Shown here: one piece after another, positions 1 through 13,342 of the stretch
Layout: the number at the start of each line of letters is the position of its first letter
Position numbering within the stretch: the first letter of the stretch is position 1
NCBI GenBank assembly: GCA_012295275.1
Contig: CM022678.1
Location: 1,709,186 to 1,754,185 of the forward strand
DNA length: 45,000 nucleotides
From: Chrysomallon squamiferum
Taxonomy: Eukaryota; Mollusca; Gastropoda; Neomphalida; Peltospiridae
Direction: 5' to 3'
Made by a program: the position numbers and the translations under genes
The notes under the pieces: model-generated
Told to the model about the DNA's origin: nothing
The model's input: only the letters and a program-made list of their open reading frames with translations
Database searches by the model: none

Positions 1-415
1 ATTAACTTTCTATTTTCAATAACTTCATTAAACAAAATCCTTCATCATCTTTTCAATTCACACACACACAAAATTGCCAAACACTCGGTATAAAAAAAAC
101 AAAAAAAAAACGTCGGACATTTTCAGCAACAATTTTCAGCAACAGTTTGGAAATTGTTTTTAACTTCATTTGAAACAGGAACATGTTGCTATTAGCCCTG
201 TTTGTTCCAGCCTGGTTTAGAAACATAAACACAGCTTTTAGTGGCAGAAGTGCTGGACAAGTGAAGCAAATGAAAGGGGTCTGAGCTGGAGGCTTTCAGA
301 ACACTCGAGGAAAACGTCTGCTTGTGGGAAGGATGCTTCTACAAAGATGAAGTGTGTTACTCAGATTGACATTCAGTCATCCAGCAAATTAGCTACTCAC
401 TGTGAGTGGTGGTGT

Positions 416-760
416 AGTGACAGACTGCTCACTGTGAGCTCACTGTAAACAGACAGTATGCTCACAGTAAACTGACAGAATGCTCACTGTGAGCTGATGG
501 TAAACAGACAGTATGCTCACAGTAAACTGACAGAATGCTCACTGTGCTAATGTAAACAGACAGTATGCTCACTGTGAGCTCATACTAAACTGACAGTATG
601 CTCACTGTGAATTCATACTAAACTGACAGTATGCTCACTGTGAATTCATACTAAACTGACAGTATGCTCACTGTGAGCTCATTCTAAACTGACAGAATGC
701 TCACTGTGAGCTCATACTAAACTGACAGAATGCTCACTGTGAACTCTACTGTAAACTGAT
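416..760. repeat. 33-bp minisatellite
   Basis: About ten tandem units of roughly 33 bp containing ACAGTATGCTCACTGTGA and then a CATACTAAACTG-type half. Units vary: some have GAGCTC and others GAATTC in the middle, and some are shortened. CTCACTGTGAG within the unit is a short inverted repeat. Confidence 0.9.
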
Positions 761-1185
761 AAAACTCAAACCAGACTCATGGGAAACTCACACCAAACTT
801 GATTAAATTCAAATCAAGTCCACTCTAAATTGAAACCAAACTAATAGAAAACCGACACTAAATTCAAACCGAACTCGCACAAACTTCAGACTGAATTTGC
901 AATTAGACTGACAGAGACAAGCACAGCCGAACAAACAGTCACCCACACCACAGCGAGATCGGAACACATCAGCAGTGAGCAGACGCAGACTGTTTCAAAA
1001 AGCTCTCAGAGTCAATAGATGTCACCGGCTGCACATTAAACACTGTCACACAGATTACACAACGCAACGATGCGGCCAGCAATGATGTCACCACTCATCG
1101 TTAACCCTGACAGCAGTCTGTCTAGACAAATATACTTCCTGTCCAAAACTATCTTGATAATGTTCTCAATCAGGCAAATGTTATA

Positions 1186-1194
<9 letters not shown>

Positions 1195-1241
<47 letters not shown>

Positions 1242-1258
1242 TTTTTTTTTTTTTTTTT
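1195..1258. repeat. Poly-T / (TTA)n / poly-T tract
   Basis: A T run, eight or so TTA triplets, then another T run. Another T run follows at 1345-1364. The short open frames read through here are composition artefacts. Confidence 0.9.
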
Positions 1259-1929
1259 GATATGATAGGAAAATAAGAAAGAATCAATATGAAAATGTGG
1301 ATGTGGCAATATGGTGTACATCTGCAACAGGTTCTAAATTTTAATTTTTTTTTTTTTTTTTTTTATCTATTCCATCTTTTTAATTCATTCATTAATTTTG
1401 ATACTCATTCCTTTTTTGTTCTTTCGTTCATTTCCCTTTTTATTCATTTATTTATTCCTCCCATCTTATTAATTCATTCAGTTATTCATTCTCTCTTTTT
1501 GTTCTGTGAAGTTACAGATCTCATTCCGATGTTTGCGTCAGTTTCATTTTTAAAATTTAATCAATATTAAATTTCAATAAATGTTGGTGCCTCTGTTGTA
1601 AGTGGAAGAAATTACAAATGAATTTTCAACAAGATTGATTTTTTGTTTTGCAAGCACACAATACAAACTCATAATCTTTTCACTGATAGCTGTCTCAAAA
1701 AAAAAAATCAAACAAAACAATACAACACAAAACAATACAACACAAAACAAAAAAAAATGGAAAAAATTATTATTAAGAAAAAAAAAAAAAAATAAAAACA
1801 AGAATGGAAAAAATAAAATAAAATGATCAAATAAATAGTTAAAAAGAAAATTTTAAAATTAAATTAAAAAATACAACAAACAAACAAACTTTTTTCTATC
1901 TAATTCCATTATTCTCAAGTTCAGACCCA

Positions 1930-2490
1930 GAATGGCTAACAGTTCATCCTTAAAGTCTACTCTTTACTGCTTGATATCTGTGCAGTTGACTAAAAAATGA
2001 CACTATAATCTAAAAGCCATAATGGATACAAGCTAATACTTAATGGCTTGAATTAAAACCTAAATGGATGAAATCTAATAAAAGATGGGTTAATAATAGA
2101 TACAAAATTTTTCCTTGAACACAATCAAAACCTGAATGGATGCAAGCTCATCCTGGCTGTAATAACAATTATAACTGCAATTTAACTGCTAATGTCTAAT
2201 CCTAAAAGGATGGATAGAAAATAATCCTTTAAACCTAAATGGATGACTGGATGGGTTTGAGCTATATTTGAACACAATCAAAACCTGAATGGAAACAATT
2301 GCTAACAATGTCTAATCCTGAAAGGATGGATAGAAACTAATTTGGTGACTGCTCGCTGATCTTCAACAGCTAATCCCTAATCGCGTTTGGCTACGAGCTA
2401 ATCGCATTTGGCTACGAGCTAATCCCGAATGGCTTCACGCTAATCCTGATGAGGCTATAATCTAAACCTTAACGACTGCCAGCTAATCCG
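1930..2490. repeat. Degenerate dispersed/tandem repeat with CTAAT-CC and GGATG motifs
   Basis: Many imperfect copies of phrases such as AATGGATG, TAATCCTGAAAGGATGG and GGCTACGAGCTAATC recur with irregular spacing. It looks like an old, decayed tandem array, with a fresher 23-bp duplication at about 2385-2428 (ATCGCRTTTGGCTACGAGCTA). Confidence 0.6.
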
Positions 2491-2643
2491 TCTGTAGCCT
2501 GACCCAGTCCAAGAAGCCATTACAGTGCCTGTGCTCAATTACCCACAAAGCCTTCGAAATGGCAAGTCAACACAAGCCGGCTTCAAACTGTGAGCGTGTG
2601 TTCTGTACGGGCGAACGAAAGGATATTGAAGAATCGATTTTTA

Positions 2644-2742
2644 CATCACACAAAAAAAAAAAAAAAAATCTAAAAAAAATTGAGAAGCTTTTTCACAATA
2701 TTGGTTATGATAAATCATCATTCACATAATTACATTTTTAGA

Positions 2743-2778
<36 letters not shown>
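2644..2778. repeat. Poly-A and poly-T tracts
   Basis: An A run at about 2651-2668 and a T run of about 32 at 2747-2778 flank AT-rich DNA. Confidence 0.85.
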
Positions 2779-2779
<1 letters not shown>

Positions 2780-3049
2780 ACTTTGCTTTCTCGAGAGACG
2801 AGAAATGGATATTTCAGAAATTACTTCTTGGGTTAAAGAGTATTACAAAAAAAAATTAAAAGCAAAGTGTAAGTTAAGATCAAATATTGGTCATAAAAGT
2901 GACATTTCTTTTTAATATGGGGGCAACAGATTATGAAGAACACGATGAGAAAAGAGAGAAAAAAGGAGTATGCTTTACAAAAACGATTTGCAGTAAATTT
3001 CAGCTGAGCTCAGATATGTGATGATACGCTCGTAAAAACTGATTTATTC

Positions 3050-3345
3050 ATGATTAACAAATTAATGAATAAATAAATAATAGAAGTACTGAATCAGCCA
3101 ATGAATAAAATGTTATTTATGTGATAATATGCTCATATAAATTGATTCATTCATGATCAACAAATTAAGGAATAAATAAATGAAACCACTGACTCAGACA
3201 ATGAATAAAAACATTATTCAGATGTGTGGCTAGACTGTTAGATAAATTCATGAATAAACACATGAATGAATGAATGAAGAAATAAATAAATAAAATAAAA
3301 ACAATGAATAAATAAATAACAAATAAATAAGATAAATTAACAAAA
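3050..3345. repeat. AATAAATAA-rich decayed array
   Basis: Repeated AATGAATAAATAAATAA phrases, with a recurring longer phrase around TGATTCATTCATGATCAACAA (imperfectly seen at about 3040 and 3140, spacing about 100 bp). Confidence 0.6.
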
Positions 3346-3410
3346 CAGTTCAGTTATAAACATGGCACAGTATATTAAATGGTTGAAGATTATTTAAAAA
3401 ATTCATGAAC

Positions 3411-3471
3411 ACACAGACAGACAGACACACACACACACACACACACCCACACACATACAGACACACAAACA

Positions 3472-3508
<37 letters not shown>
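3411..3508. repeat. (CA)n microsatellite with CAGA start
   Basis: An interrupted CA repeat of about 95 bp, beginning with CAGACAGACAGA. Confidence 0.95.
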
Positions 3509-3510
<2 letters not shown>

Positions 3511-3944
3511 TGACGCTATATTTACCAAACTTCTAAAATTCCTAATCATTTTGAAAATGAATTTACACAGAAACAGAGAAAAACGACAGAAACGGAAGAC
3601 AGCGTTGCCCTGTTTTTTCATCAGTTTTTCAAACCCAGGCCTGCAACAGGAGTACTGAGTCTCCCTGACACACAGGAGACATCAGCTCTGATGAATCATT
3701 CCCTTTAATTGTCATGTGACTCCATCACTCTAATGATATCAGGAGATCAATAGCAATACATCAACTTGTTTTCTTTCCATGACTGGCAAATATATGTTAG
3801 TAGGTGTATGTGAGTGTATGCCATGAACAGAATGAATTACTACATGTGAGTGTATTTGTGAACAAAGAAAAGTAGAGGAACAGAATGAATCAGTATATGT
3901 ATGAATGTCTGAACAACGTAAATTATTAATTAGAAAAACAGTAT

Positions 3945-4349
3945 GAAAAAACTAGTAACAAAGTAACAATAACAATGTAACATCAACAATAATAAAAGGA
4001 ATAACAAAAACGATAATATCTGAACAATTTATAATGAAACAACTAATAACAAACAGTAACAAAAACGGTAACAATTGTAACATCAACAATAATAAAAGGA
4101 ATAACAAAAAGATAATATCAATAACTGAACAATAACAATACAGATATTTGTAATAAAATAAAACAAAACTAATAATAGAACAATAATATAATATAATAAT
4201 AAAACAACAACCACAACAATAACAAAAAGGTTTAAAACAACAACCACAACAATAACAAAATAAAAAGGTTACTAAGTGCTGTTTTGGTCACTATAACAAC
4301 AACAACAACAACAACAACAACAATAATAATATTATTACCCTGTCACTGT

Positions 4350-4384
<35 letters not shown>

Positions 4385-4440
4385 AATGGTACTAAGTGCT
4401 GTTTTGGGTTAAACGATGTGTATTATTACCTGTCACTATA
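3945..4440. repeat. AAC/AAT-rich array with internal duplications
   Basis: Contains a roughly 100-bp imperfect duplication (ATCAACAATAATAAAAGGAA at about 3982 and 4083) and two AAC runs (about 4289-4323 and 4350-4383). Each AAC run is close to a copy of ACTAAGTGCTGTTTTGG (4271 and 4391). Confidence 0.8.
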
Positions 4441-4616
4441 ATAACGACTGTGGAGTGAAGGAAGTAAGCTGGAATTATGACAATTATCTCTGACAATGAA
4501 ACAGACTGACAAGTCTGTCTTTACAAGTTTCACAAAAACTTATCACACTGTGTGGGTGTAATTCTCTTAATCTTCACAGAAACAAACTGCTCATATGAAA
4601 CTTAGTAGGTGGAGAC

Positions 4617-4636
4617 AATCAGACAGACAGACAGAC

Positions 4637-4709
<73 letters not shown>
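4617..4709. repeat. (ACAG)n-(AG)n microsatellite
   Basis: Six ACAG-type tetranucleotides run into about 34 AG dinucleotides. Opposite-strand frames across it code only Ser-Leu or Arg-Glu repeats and are not genes. Confidence 0.95.
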
Positions 4710-4712
<3 letters not shown>

Positions 4713-4909
4713 GTTAAAGATTAATAGTGAAAGACAAGAGAATAAAGGAGATTTTGAGGCAGACACAGACAGAAAAAAAAGACAGAAAACAGAAAAAATA
4801 AAATAAATAATGAACAAAGGACAAAAATCCTGTAAGAATTCTGCTGTAAGTTCTAATCAATAAAAAACAGTCTTACATCCAGGTTATACTGAACTGAATA
4901 ATTTATTTA

Positions 4910-5340
4910 TCTACTTAAATAACACAGTCTTCATATACAAAGGTATACATACAAGGTATGCTGTGCAAACCTCATAAACAAAGGTATACTGTACAATCTG
5001 TAGAAACAAGGTATGCTTACAATATGTAGCTACAAGGTACACTGTACAAACCTTACAAACAACATATACTGAACACTCTTTATATGCATAACATACTGTA
5101 CAATCTGTTGAAACAAGGTATATATATATAACTTCACAGGGTGTATAGTGCAATCTTTATATATAAAGTGTACAATATTTATAAGCAGAAGGTTTACTGT
5201 ATAATCTTCATACACAAAATATATTCTGTGCAATCTTCAAAAATACAAAGTATACTGTACAATCTTCAAAACTACAAAGTATACTGTACAATCTTCATTA
5301 TACATAAGGTATACTGTACAATCGTTATGCACATATGGTA
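4910..5340. repeat. About 29-bp minisatellite
   Basis: Tandem units built on ACAAAGTATACTGTACAATC with TTCATA/TTCAAA linkers. The 5' copies are more diverged than the 3' copies (5220-5325). Confidence 0.85.
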
Positions 5341-5584
5341 AACAAAACTATAATTATATTCAGAAAATTATACTGGATCTTTTCTACACACAATACAAGC
5401 ACAGAACAAAACTTCTCTAAAAAACAAGAACAAAAAGAAAAAGAAAAGCTATGCTATCCAGTTTCTCTGCATTAAACTATAGCTTAGCCCATGCTTCCAG
5501 TGTTGGAAAACTCGAGATCAATACGACTATTAATCATCCACTTAGTTACAGAGAGAACAAAACCCATGTCTTCATTCTGTAACA

Positions 5585-6355
5585 ACATTTCAGTGTTTAT
5601 CAAGCTATCTACCTCACCACTGTCAGATTCTTCATTTCAACATTTCAGTGTTTATCAAGCTATCTATCTCACCACTGTCAGATTCTTCATTTCAACATTT
5701 CAGTGTTTATCAAGCTATCTATCTCACTACTGTCAGATTCTTCATTTCAACATTTCAGTGTTTATCAAGCTATCTCACCACTGTCAGATTCTTCATTTCA
5801 ACATTTCAGTGTTTATCAAGCTATCTATCTCACCACTGTCAGATTCTTCATTTCAACATTTCAGTGTTTACCAAGCTATCTATCTCACCACTGTCAGATT
5901 CTTCATTTCAACATTTCAGTGTTTACCAAGCTATCTCACCACTGTCAGAGTCTTCATTTCAACATTTCAGTGTTTATCAAGCTATCTATCTCACCACTGT
6001 CCAGCTTCTTCATTTCAACATTTCAGTGTTTATCAAGCTATCTATCTCACCACTGTCAGCTTCTTCATTTCAACATTTCAGTGTTTATCAAGCTATCTCA
6101 CCACTGTCAGATTCTTCATTTCAACATTTCAGTGTTTATCAAGCTATCTATCTCACCACTGTCCAGCTTCTTCATTTCAACATTTCAGTGTTTATCAAGC
6201 TATCTACCTCACCACTGTCAGATTCTTCATTTCAACATTTCAGTGTTTATCAAGCTATCTATCTCACCACTGTCAGATTCTTCATTTCAACATTTCAGTG
6301 TTTATCAAGCTATCTATCTCACCACTGTCCAGGTTTTTCATTTCAACATTTCTCT
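5585..6355. repeat. 55/51-bp minisatellite, about 14 copies
   Basis: Highly uniform units containing TTTATCAAGCTATCTATCTC, then a CCACTGTCAGATTCTTC half, then TTCAACATTTCAGTG. Full units are 55 bp; a shorter form lacks one TATC (51 bp) and some units have CCAGCTTC with an extra base. The unit has no stop in any forward frame, which creates overlapping open frames of 300-380 codons; these are not genes. Confidence 0.95.
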
Positions 6356-6444
6356 ACTCATGTTTCTGCTCTGTGTCTTTCTGCTGTGTGTAAGTCGTTG
6401 CTGTCTTTGTCTTATTGCAATGTTGTTATGTGCATGTACACACA

Positions 6445-6600
<156 letters not shown>

Positions 6601-7213
6601 TTTCTATGAAAAGAAAAGAAAAAAAATGACTGTTATGTTCCAGCATGTTGTTATGCCATCCATCTATTGTACAAGACTTATTGTTTTGTTGCTATGTTTA
6701 AGTCTGGTTGCTAGGTTTCTCATCTTGTTTCTATGCACCATTGTCTTGTTGCCATGCATGTCATGTTGCAATGTCTCATGGGAAGGAAAACAGCATTAGC
6801 TTCATAACCATACTGGAAGGAGTACTTAGCTCATCAAATGGCTTAATTCAGAAACTGAATTTGAAGAGGTTTTTTTTTAAATCTTTTTTGTTTCTCATCC
6901 CTTCAAGCAATATTCAGAACGCCATGTAATGAAATAAGGATTATTTTTCAAGAAAACTGAAACTGAAAAAACTTAATCTATGCAGCTGAGAGAGTGAAAA
7001 AATATGTATCAACTTCATGGTCCTTGCAGGCTCTTGAATGTTTAGGTTTTTTTACTTTTTCCATTTGACTGAAATTTCCTGAATACGTCATTACAGCTTT
7101 GTGTATCTGTCGTTCATTTTTTCTAAAATTTACATTATGTAGAAACAAGTTTGTAATGAGCTTTTAAAATGAACACAGTAGTTACTACAAATTAGCTTTG
7201 ATATTACTATTTC

Positions 7214-7218
<5 letters not shown>

Positions 7219-7244
<26 letters not shown>

Positions 7245-8260
7245 CAAAATAAAATATTTTAGATTTTTTTTACACTTTGTATTTATTGTTAATTTTATTT
7301 CTTTATTGTTTATTTGTTATTTATTTCTAGTTGTTTACAAAACTGACAATTTATAATGAAATAATTTTTGATTATTATTATTATATTTTTTATTTATTAA
7401 TTTTTTTTTTTTTTTTTGATAACATTAAATTTTCTTATCATGTACAGACATTCAGAATTCTTTATTCACTTTTCTAAAAAAAATAAAATTAAAAAATCTT
7501 ATAATAAAAATAAACAAAGATTTAACAAGAACATTACGTTTTATTTCTTAATTAATTTGTATTACTGACTTACTCAATAAATTTAATTTACTTATATATA
7601 ACATTACTTTCGCTATGAATTATTGCTTTTATTATTCAAATTTTTATTCATGCAGTACATCAACTCATTATTCAAATGTTTATTTACTGCATAAAATCAT
7701 TTATTCATTATTCAGTTTTGTTGACTGCAATATGAAATACCTATTGATTATTCGAAGTGGTTTTGTCTGCAATATACAGTTATCTTTTTTTCTTCAGTGG
7801 TTTTTAGTTTGTTTTTTTAACCCTGATTACGAGTATATTTTTCATTCTCCAAAAGTTTTTATTTACTTTTTACTCTATAACATCATCTATTTTATTAATA
7901 ATTTTACTATTTTCATGTTTATTTTATTTCTCTGATTTGTTTTATTGTTCTGTCTGTCTCATGCAATCACGATTTTTATTTTATTTTTTTTTTATTTTTA
8001 TTTTTATTTTTATTTTTATTTTTTCCTACCTTATGCAATCATGATTCATTCTACAATTTTTATTTTTTATACTTTTTTTTTTACCCGTCATCAAAAGCAA
8101 CATGAAATATCACTAAGACAGGTAAATATTGATCAGATTAGAACATCAGACAATGCCAATGTACTGGAACTGAGACGACAAAAAAAAAAAAAAAAAAAAT
8201 TAAAAACCATTATAATAATAATATAAAATAAAAATAAAATAAAAATAAAATAAAAATCAA
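7219..8260. repeat. T-rich then A-rich low-complexity block
   Basis: AT-rich sequence with T runs (7219-7243, 7400-7418), a (TTTTTA)n tract at 7978-8024, an A run at 8180-8198 and AAATAAAAT units at 8222-8258. No gene seen. Confidence 0.7.
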
Positions 8261-8701
8261 GCAATGTGAAGAATTAAAAACATTACAAGCTAGGAATAAA
8301 ATCAGACAACGAAACAAATTGAGCTTCGCAAATTTGAAACGCGTGAACGATCGATGTAAAACAATTTAAAAAATAAAAAGATATAATTGAAAAAATACAC
8401 AAAAAAAAAAATATTCAATCACTGAAAAATAATAAAAGTTCAAAATGTTGTAATTAGAAATTAATAATAAACAATTGAAAAATAAAAAATAATTAAAAGT
8501 TAATTAACTAACTAAAAATAAAATAAACGATTAAAGAATAAAATAAATCAATGAAAAATAATTTTAAAAGTAAAAATAAATAATCAAAAAATAAAAATAA
8601 ATAACGCACTAAAATGCAAAAAAATAAACACTTAAGGTTAAAGATAATAAATTAATTCAAAAAAATGTAATGTTTTTCTTTCTTATATTGACTGTAAATT
8701 A

Positions 8702-8706
8702 GAGGA

Positions 8707-8741
<35 letters not shown>

Positions 8742-8755
8742 ATAATAATAATAAC
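8702..8755. repeat. (ACT)n-(AAT)n triplet repeat
   Basis: About 11 CTA/ACT triplets run into AATAAT triplets. Confidence 0.95.
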
Positions 8756-9024
8756 AATAGACTGAGAATCACTTATACAAAATGCTTGGGACTGGAGCTG
8801 TTATGGATTTTGGAATATTTTAATTCTTTCAGCGCCTGATCAAATGTAAACATGAACTGAATCTGTGTTTCATATTCTACTTACACAACATCAGCAGCAG
8901 TTTTCATGTAATATTTTACTTAATTTTGTACATGAAATAAAGTTTGTGCAGGCAAAGCAATCCAAAGAATGTAAGATACCAGTATTTGTTCTGTTCCAAA
9001 ACATTTAAGATTTCTGGATTTCAA

Positions 9025-9025
<1 letters not shown>

Positions 9026-9067
<42 letters not shown>

Positions 9068-9200
9068 AATGTGTGTGTTAATAATTAACAAAAAAAAAAA
9101 AATAATAATAAATAATTAAAAACAAAACAAAAAAAAAAAAAAACAAAAATAACAACAAAAAAATAGAACCCCAAAACCCAAACAAACAAAAACACACCCC
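9026..9200. repeat. (AAT)n and A/C-rich tract
   Basis: AAT triplets at 9026-9070, followed by A runs and duplicated CCCCAAAACCCAAACAAA phrases near 9170 and 9197. Confidence 0.85.
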
Positions 9201-9464
9201 AAAACCCAAACAAAAACGTATACTTATCAAGTATGCACGTGTGTATATATACATGTTTTTGTATGAGTACATGTGTGTGTACAATGTATACTTGTATCAC
9301 TGCATACATTAAAGAGCCTGAGGTGTGTTCAGTCAAACTAACAGAATTAAGTGATAACTTTGTGGTCACATTAAATTTGCCAGACAACCTCACGTTAATG
9401 GGTGACAGACTAATAAAATCACAACACACGTCAAGCCTGGAAACAGTAACAGAGTGAAGTACCA

Positions 9465-10175
9465 GTATAGATGAGCATTTAGTAACAGCTGTGAATAGTA
9501 CCAGTGTAGTTGTGATGTTAGTACTAGTGTAGTTGTGATGTTAGTACCAGTCTAGATGAACACTGAGTAACAGCTGTGAATAGTACCAGTGTAGTTGTGA
9601 TGTTAGTACCAGTGTAGTTGTGATGTTAGTACCAGTATAGTTGTGATGTTAGTACTAGTTTAGTTGTGATGTTAGTACCAGTGTAGTTGTGATGTTAGTA
9701 CCAGTATAGTTGTGATGTTAGTACTAGTTTAGTTGTGATGTTAGTACCAGTATAGTTGTGATGTTAGTACCAGTGCAGTTGTGATGTTAGTACCAGTATA
9801 GTTGTGATGTTAGTACTAGTTTAGTTGTGATGTTAGTGTAGTTGTGATGTTAGTACCAGTCTAGTTGTGATGTTAGTACCAGTGTAGTTGTGATGCTAGT
9901 ACCAGTGTAGTGGTGATGTTAGTACAAGTGTAGTTGTGATGTTAGAACTAGTGTAGTTGTGATGTTAGTACCAGTATAGTTGTGATGTTAGTACCAGTGT
10001 AGTTGTGATGTTAGTACCAGTATAGTTGTGATGTTAGTACCAGTATAGTTGTGATGTTAGTACTAGTATAGTTGTGATGTTAGCACCAGTATAGTTGTGA
10101 TGTTAGTACTAGTATAGTTGTGATGTTAGTACCAGTATAGTTGTGATTTTAGTATATTTGTGATGCTAGTACTGG
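9465..10175. repeat. 23-bp minisatellite, about 30 copies
   Basis: Units of TAGTACCAGTGTAGTTGTGA plus TGT with a few substitutions (ACCAGTATAG, ACTAGTTTAG). The first copies also carry an AACACTGAGTAACAGCTGTG-type insertion, twice. Substituted units recur in the same order, suggesting a higher-order repeat. Confidence 0.95.
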
Positions 10176-10505
10176 TAAATTTGTTCCTAAGAGTTCACAC
10201 TTAATTCTCTGACTTAAACAAGACATAGTAATCTAGTTATCTTTCCATGTAGTTCAGTTTCAAAGATTTTTTTGATTTTCTTAAATGGAGAAATGTTTTG
10301 TATAGTTACGTATATATTTTTTATATTATGATTTGGTGTTTTTTGGTTAATTGTTTTAAAGATTTTTATTTATTTTTCTGATTGGTGTTTATTTATTATA
10401 GAAATTTATTATTATTAAGATTATTATTATCATATACATAGTGAACATGCAATGTATATTAATAATCTAAATGATACAAACCAATAAAGCAGTTGAAAAT
10501 ATTTG

Positions 10506-10543
<38 letters not shown>
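10506..10543. repeat. (CA)n microsatellite
   Basis: An uninterrupted CA tract of about 18 units. Confidence 0.97.
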
Positions 10544-10545
<2 letters not shown>

Positions 10546-11304
10546 TGTCTAACACCAAATTCTATCCTGTATAATTACAATTCAAAACAAATTCCTACAA
10601 ATCTGTTCATACTGATTCAGATTATTATTTTGCTTCTACGAAGATATTAAAACAATGTCCACTTCAAACAGTGTGGTGGTCAGTGTGCACTTTCCCATGG
10701 TCATTACGTCCACTGGGCAGTGTCCAGTGGTGTTAATTATATCTGAAGAAATGGCTGCAGGGTGCTGGTGTCTGGCTTCAGAACTGTCAGACCTGACTGA
10801 GCTGATGTTTTAACACCACAATAAATGTTTAATCACATTTTCTGTAATTACTATTCATATTTCTGTTTCATGTTTAGTAATAAAGTTTGAAATAATAATA
10901 CAGATTAGTAAATAAATTAGGATGTTAGTAATTTATGCATGTCTGTGTCTGCGTGTCTGTGTGTCTGTGTGTTTTTGTGTGAAAGTATGAAAATGGATTT
11001 GCAAGGATGAAACTGGATGCATGTAAATGTCTAATATATCAGGCCATACATACAAATGTTAATACATATATATATATGCTTATATATATATACAAATGTA
11101 CAGTACACATATGTATACATAAACATTCACAGAAAATACACTACACTGCACACACACACACACACAGACAGAGGTATATACAGGCATAACAAATGCACCA
11201 AACATTCATGGACAGACACAGACAGACACACACAGATGTACATATACACAGACAAAGCACTTTTTTCTGCAGACTTAAAGGGTTTCTTATTAGACGTCTG
11301 CCTG

Positions 11305-11358
11305 GAAACATAATAACAATAACAATAATAATAACAATAATAATAATAATATTGATAG

Positions 11359-11390
<32 letters not shown>

Positions 11391-11432
11391 GAAATAATAG
11401 TAATTATAGTAATAATAATAATGATAATAATG

Positions 11433-11464
<32 letters not shown>

Positions 11465-11495
11465 GATAATAATAATAATGATAATGATAATAATT
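11305..11495. repeat. (AAT)n/(AATGAT)n compound repeat
   Basis: AAT, AAC and GAT triplets mixed over about 190 bp. The Ile/Met or Tyr/His-rich frames across it are artefacts. Confidence 0.95.
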
Positions 11496-11902
11496 GTTAC
11501 CCAAGGATGAGATGAGAATGGGAAACACAAAAGAATCATGTAGCAATTAAGAAAGAAGTGAACGAGTGCTTTTGCTTATTGATTCGTCACCAGACGCAAT
11601 GCAAGTTTACTAAGTTCAGCGAATCGATCTGGTAGATTATTTCATAAACAAAACAGCTTATTCTGGGTATCAGAAGGCTAAGAGGCATTGTGAAATGAGA
11701 AACATTATTATTTTTCTGAAAGGCCTTTTGTGAGTTCATTTGTGAGTTCATTTGTTCATTTGAGTTCAGTTGTGAGCTGATTTGTGAAAAGATGGAAGGG
11801 AGGGGTTGAAGAGTTAAAGGGTGATTTGTTGTTTCTGGTAAATTAATGGCAGAGGTGTTTTTTTGGTTGATCAAGCAATTGGGTTAAATTTGTGGTTTAT
11901 AT

Positions 11903-11922
11903 GTGTGTTCTTGTGTGTGTTC

Positions 11923-11970
<48 letters not shown>

Positions 11971-12010
11971 GTATTTGTATGTGTATATGTGTTTGTGTGT
12001 ATATACATAA
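11903..12010. repeat. (GT)n microsatellite
   Basis: TTCTTGTGTG units and then an uninterrupted GT tract at about 11927-11968, with decayed GT/AT beyond. Confidence 0.95.
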
Positions 12011-12196
12011 ATGTTTGTGAATGAATGAATGAATAAATGTTTGAACCAGCACACAAGATATATCAGGTATTGGATATTGAAGAAAATTAAATACACCAAA
12101 ATGGTTAACATCCTCTGTTTAAAAACTCAAAACCAAAATCAATCAAAACATAGTGCAAAGAGCTGTGCAGAAAGACAACTGTTGTCACTACTATTA

Positions 12197-12240
12197 TCAT
12201 TATTATTATTATTATTATTAATATTGTTGTTGTTGTCATT
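12197..12240. repeat. (ATT)n-(GTT)n triplets
   Basis: About eight ATT triplets followed by GTT triplets. Confidence 0.9.
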
Positions 12241-12317
12241 GTTGTGCAGAAAGTATCACACTATATATATATTTATTTAAATTCATAGTTATAGCAACAT
12301 TCTGTAACTCTCACAAG

Positions 12318-12401
<84 letters not shown>
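12318..12401. repeat. (GT)n microsatellite, about 41 units
   Basis: An uninterrupted GT tract of about 82 bp, the longest pure GT run seen here. Confidence 0.97.
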
Positions 12402-12403
<2 letters not shown>

Positions 12404-12594
12404 AAGTTGACACGTATTGATATAAAGTATTGTTTAATCATTGTAACATGTCAGAGGGACTGTAATCAGAAGATACTGAGTACTGACAAAGAGTACAAAG
12501 GATTCTGTAGGAGGTCAAATATTAATCATTGTCTATTGTGTATGATAATTTCACATAATGTGTGACACCTATCAACTGGAATTAGAACAGGTAT

Positions 12595-12752
12595 ATTGTG
12601 TGTGTGTGTGTGTGTGTGTGTGTGAGTGTGTGTCTGTGTGTGTGTATGTGTGAGTGTGTGTGTGTGTTGTGTGAGTGTGTGTGTGTGCATAGAATATGTA
12701 TGTGCCTGTGTGTGTATGTGTGATCTGTGGTGTGTGTGTGTGTGTGTATACT
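12595..12752. repeat. Interrupted (GT)n tract
   Basis: GT dinucleotides broken by GAGT, CTGT and ATGT variants over about 155 bp. Confidence 0.9.
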
Positions 12753-13255
12753 ATTACATGGATGTGGATGTGTTATTGTGGATGTATCATTGTAGGCATG
12801 AGCCATACATAAAAGTTACTAAAACCAGAAAGTTTGATGCTGATCTTTTTGTTTACTTATTTTTTCTTATTTTCTTTTCCATTTTTTTTTTCCATTTTCT
12901 TTTTTTTTTTCTTTTTTTTCAAAAATGAAACAAAGAAATAGAAATGTTTTGTAGTTACTATACTTGCATAATTTATGTCTTTTCACAAACTGTTTTTTCT
13001 GTTTTTTAAACAATTGAATATGATCTCTAGGGAAGATCAAAAGCAATTGAATTTACAAAACAACATTAAAAAATATAAAAAACAAAAACAAAAAAAAAAA
13101 CCAAACAAAACCTGATAAGAATATATAATATTAAAAACATAAAAAAGTATCAATAGCTTTTAGTTTCCTTCATGATACATTAAAATAAAATAAAATAAAT
13201 AAATCTAAAATTTAAATTTATATTTTATAAATTGAAAAACACTGTGTATGTGGAC

Positions 13256-13258
13256 TGT

Positions 13259-13326
<68 letters not shown>

Positions 13327-13342
13327 GGGAGGGAGGGAGGGA
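13256..13342. repeat. (GT)n-(GA)n-(GGGA)n compound microsatellite
   Basis: A GT run switches to a GA run at about 13281, then to AGGG tetranucleotides. Confidence 0.95.

Noticed and set aside
416-760. Regular 33-bp repeats as a possible CRISPR array
   Set aside because: Units are contiguous with no unique spacers and the window is eukaryotic; it is a minisatellite.
9233-9457. Plus-strand open frame with a non-repetitive 3' half
   Set aside because: No recognisable motif, and it ends at the start of a minisatellite; not kinesin-like on either strand.
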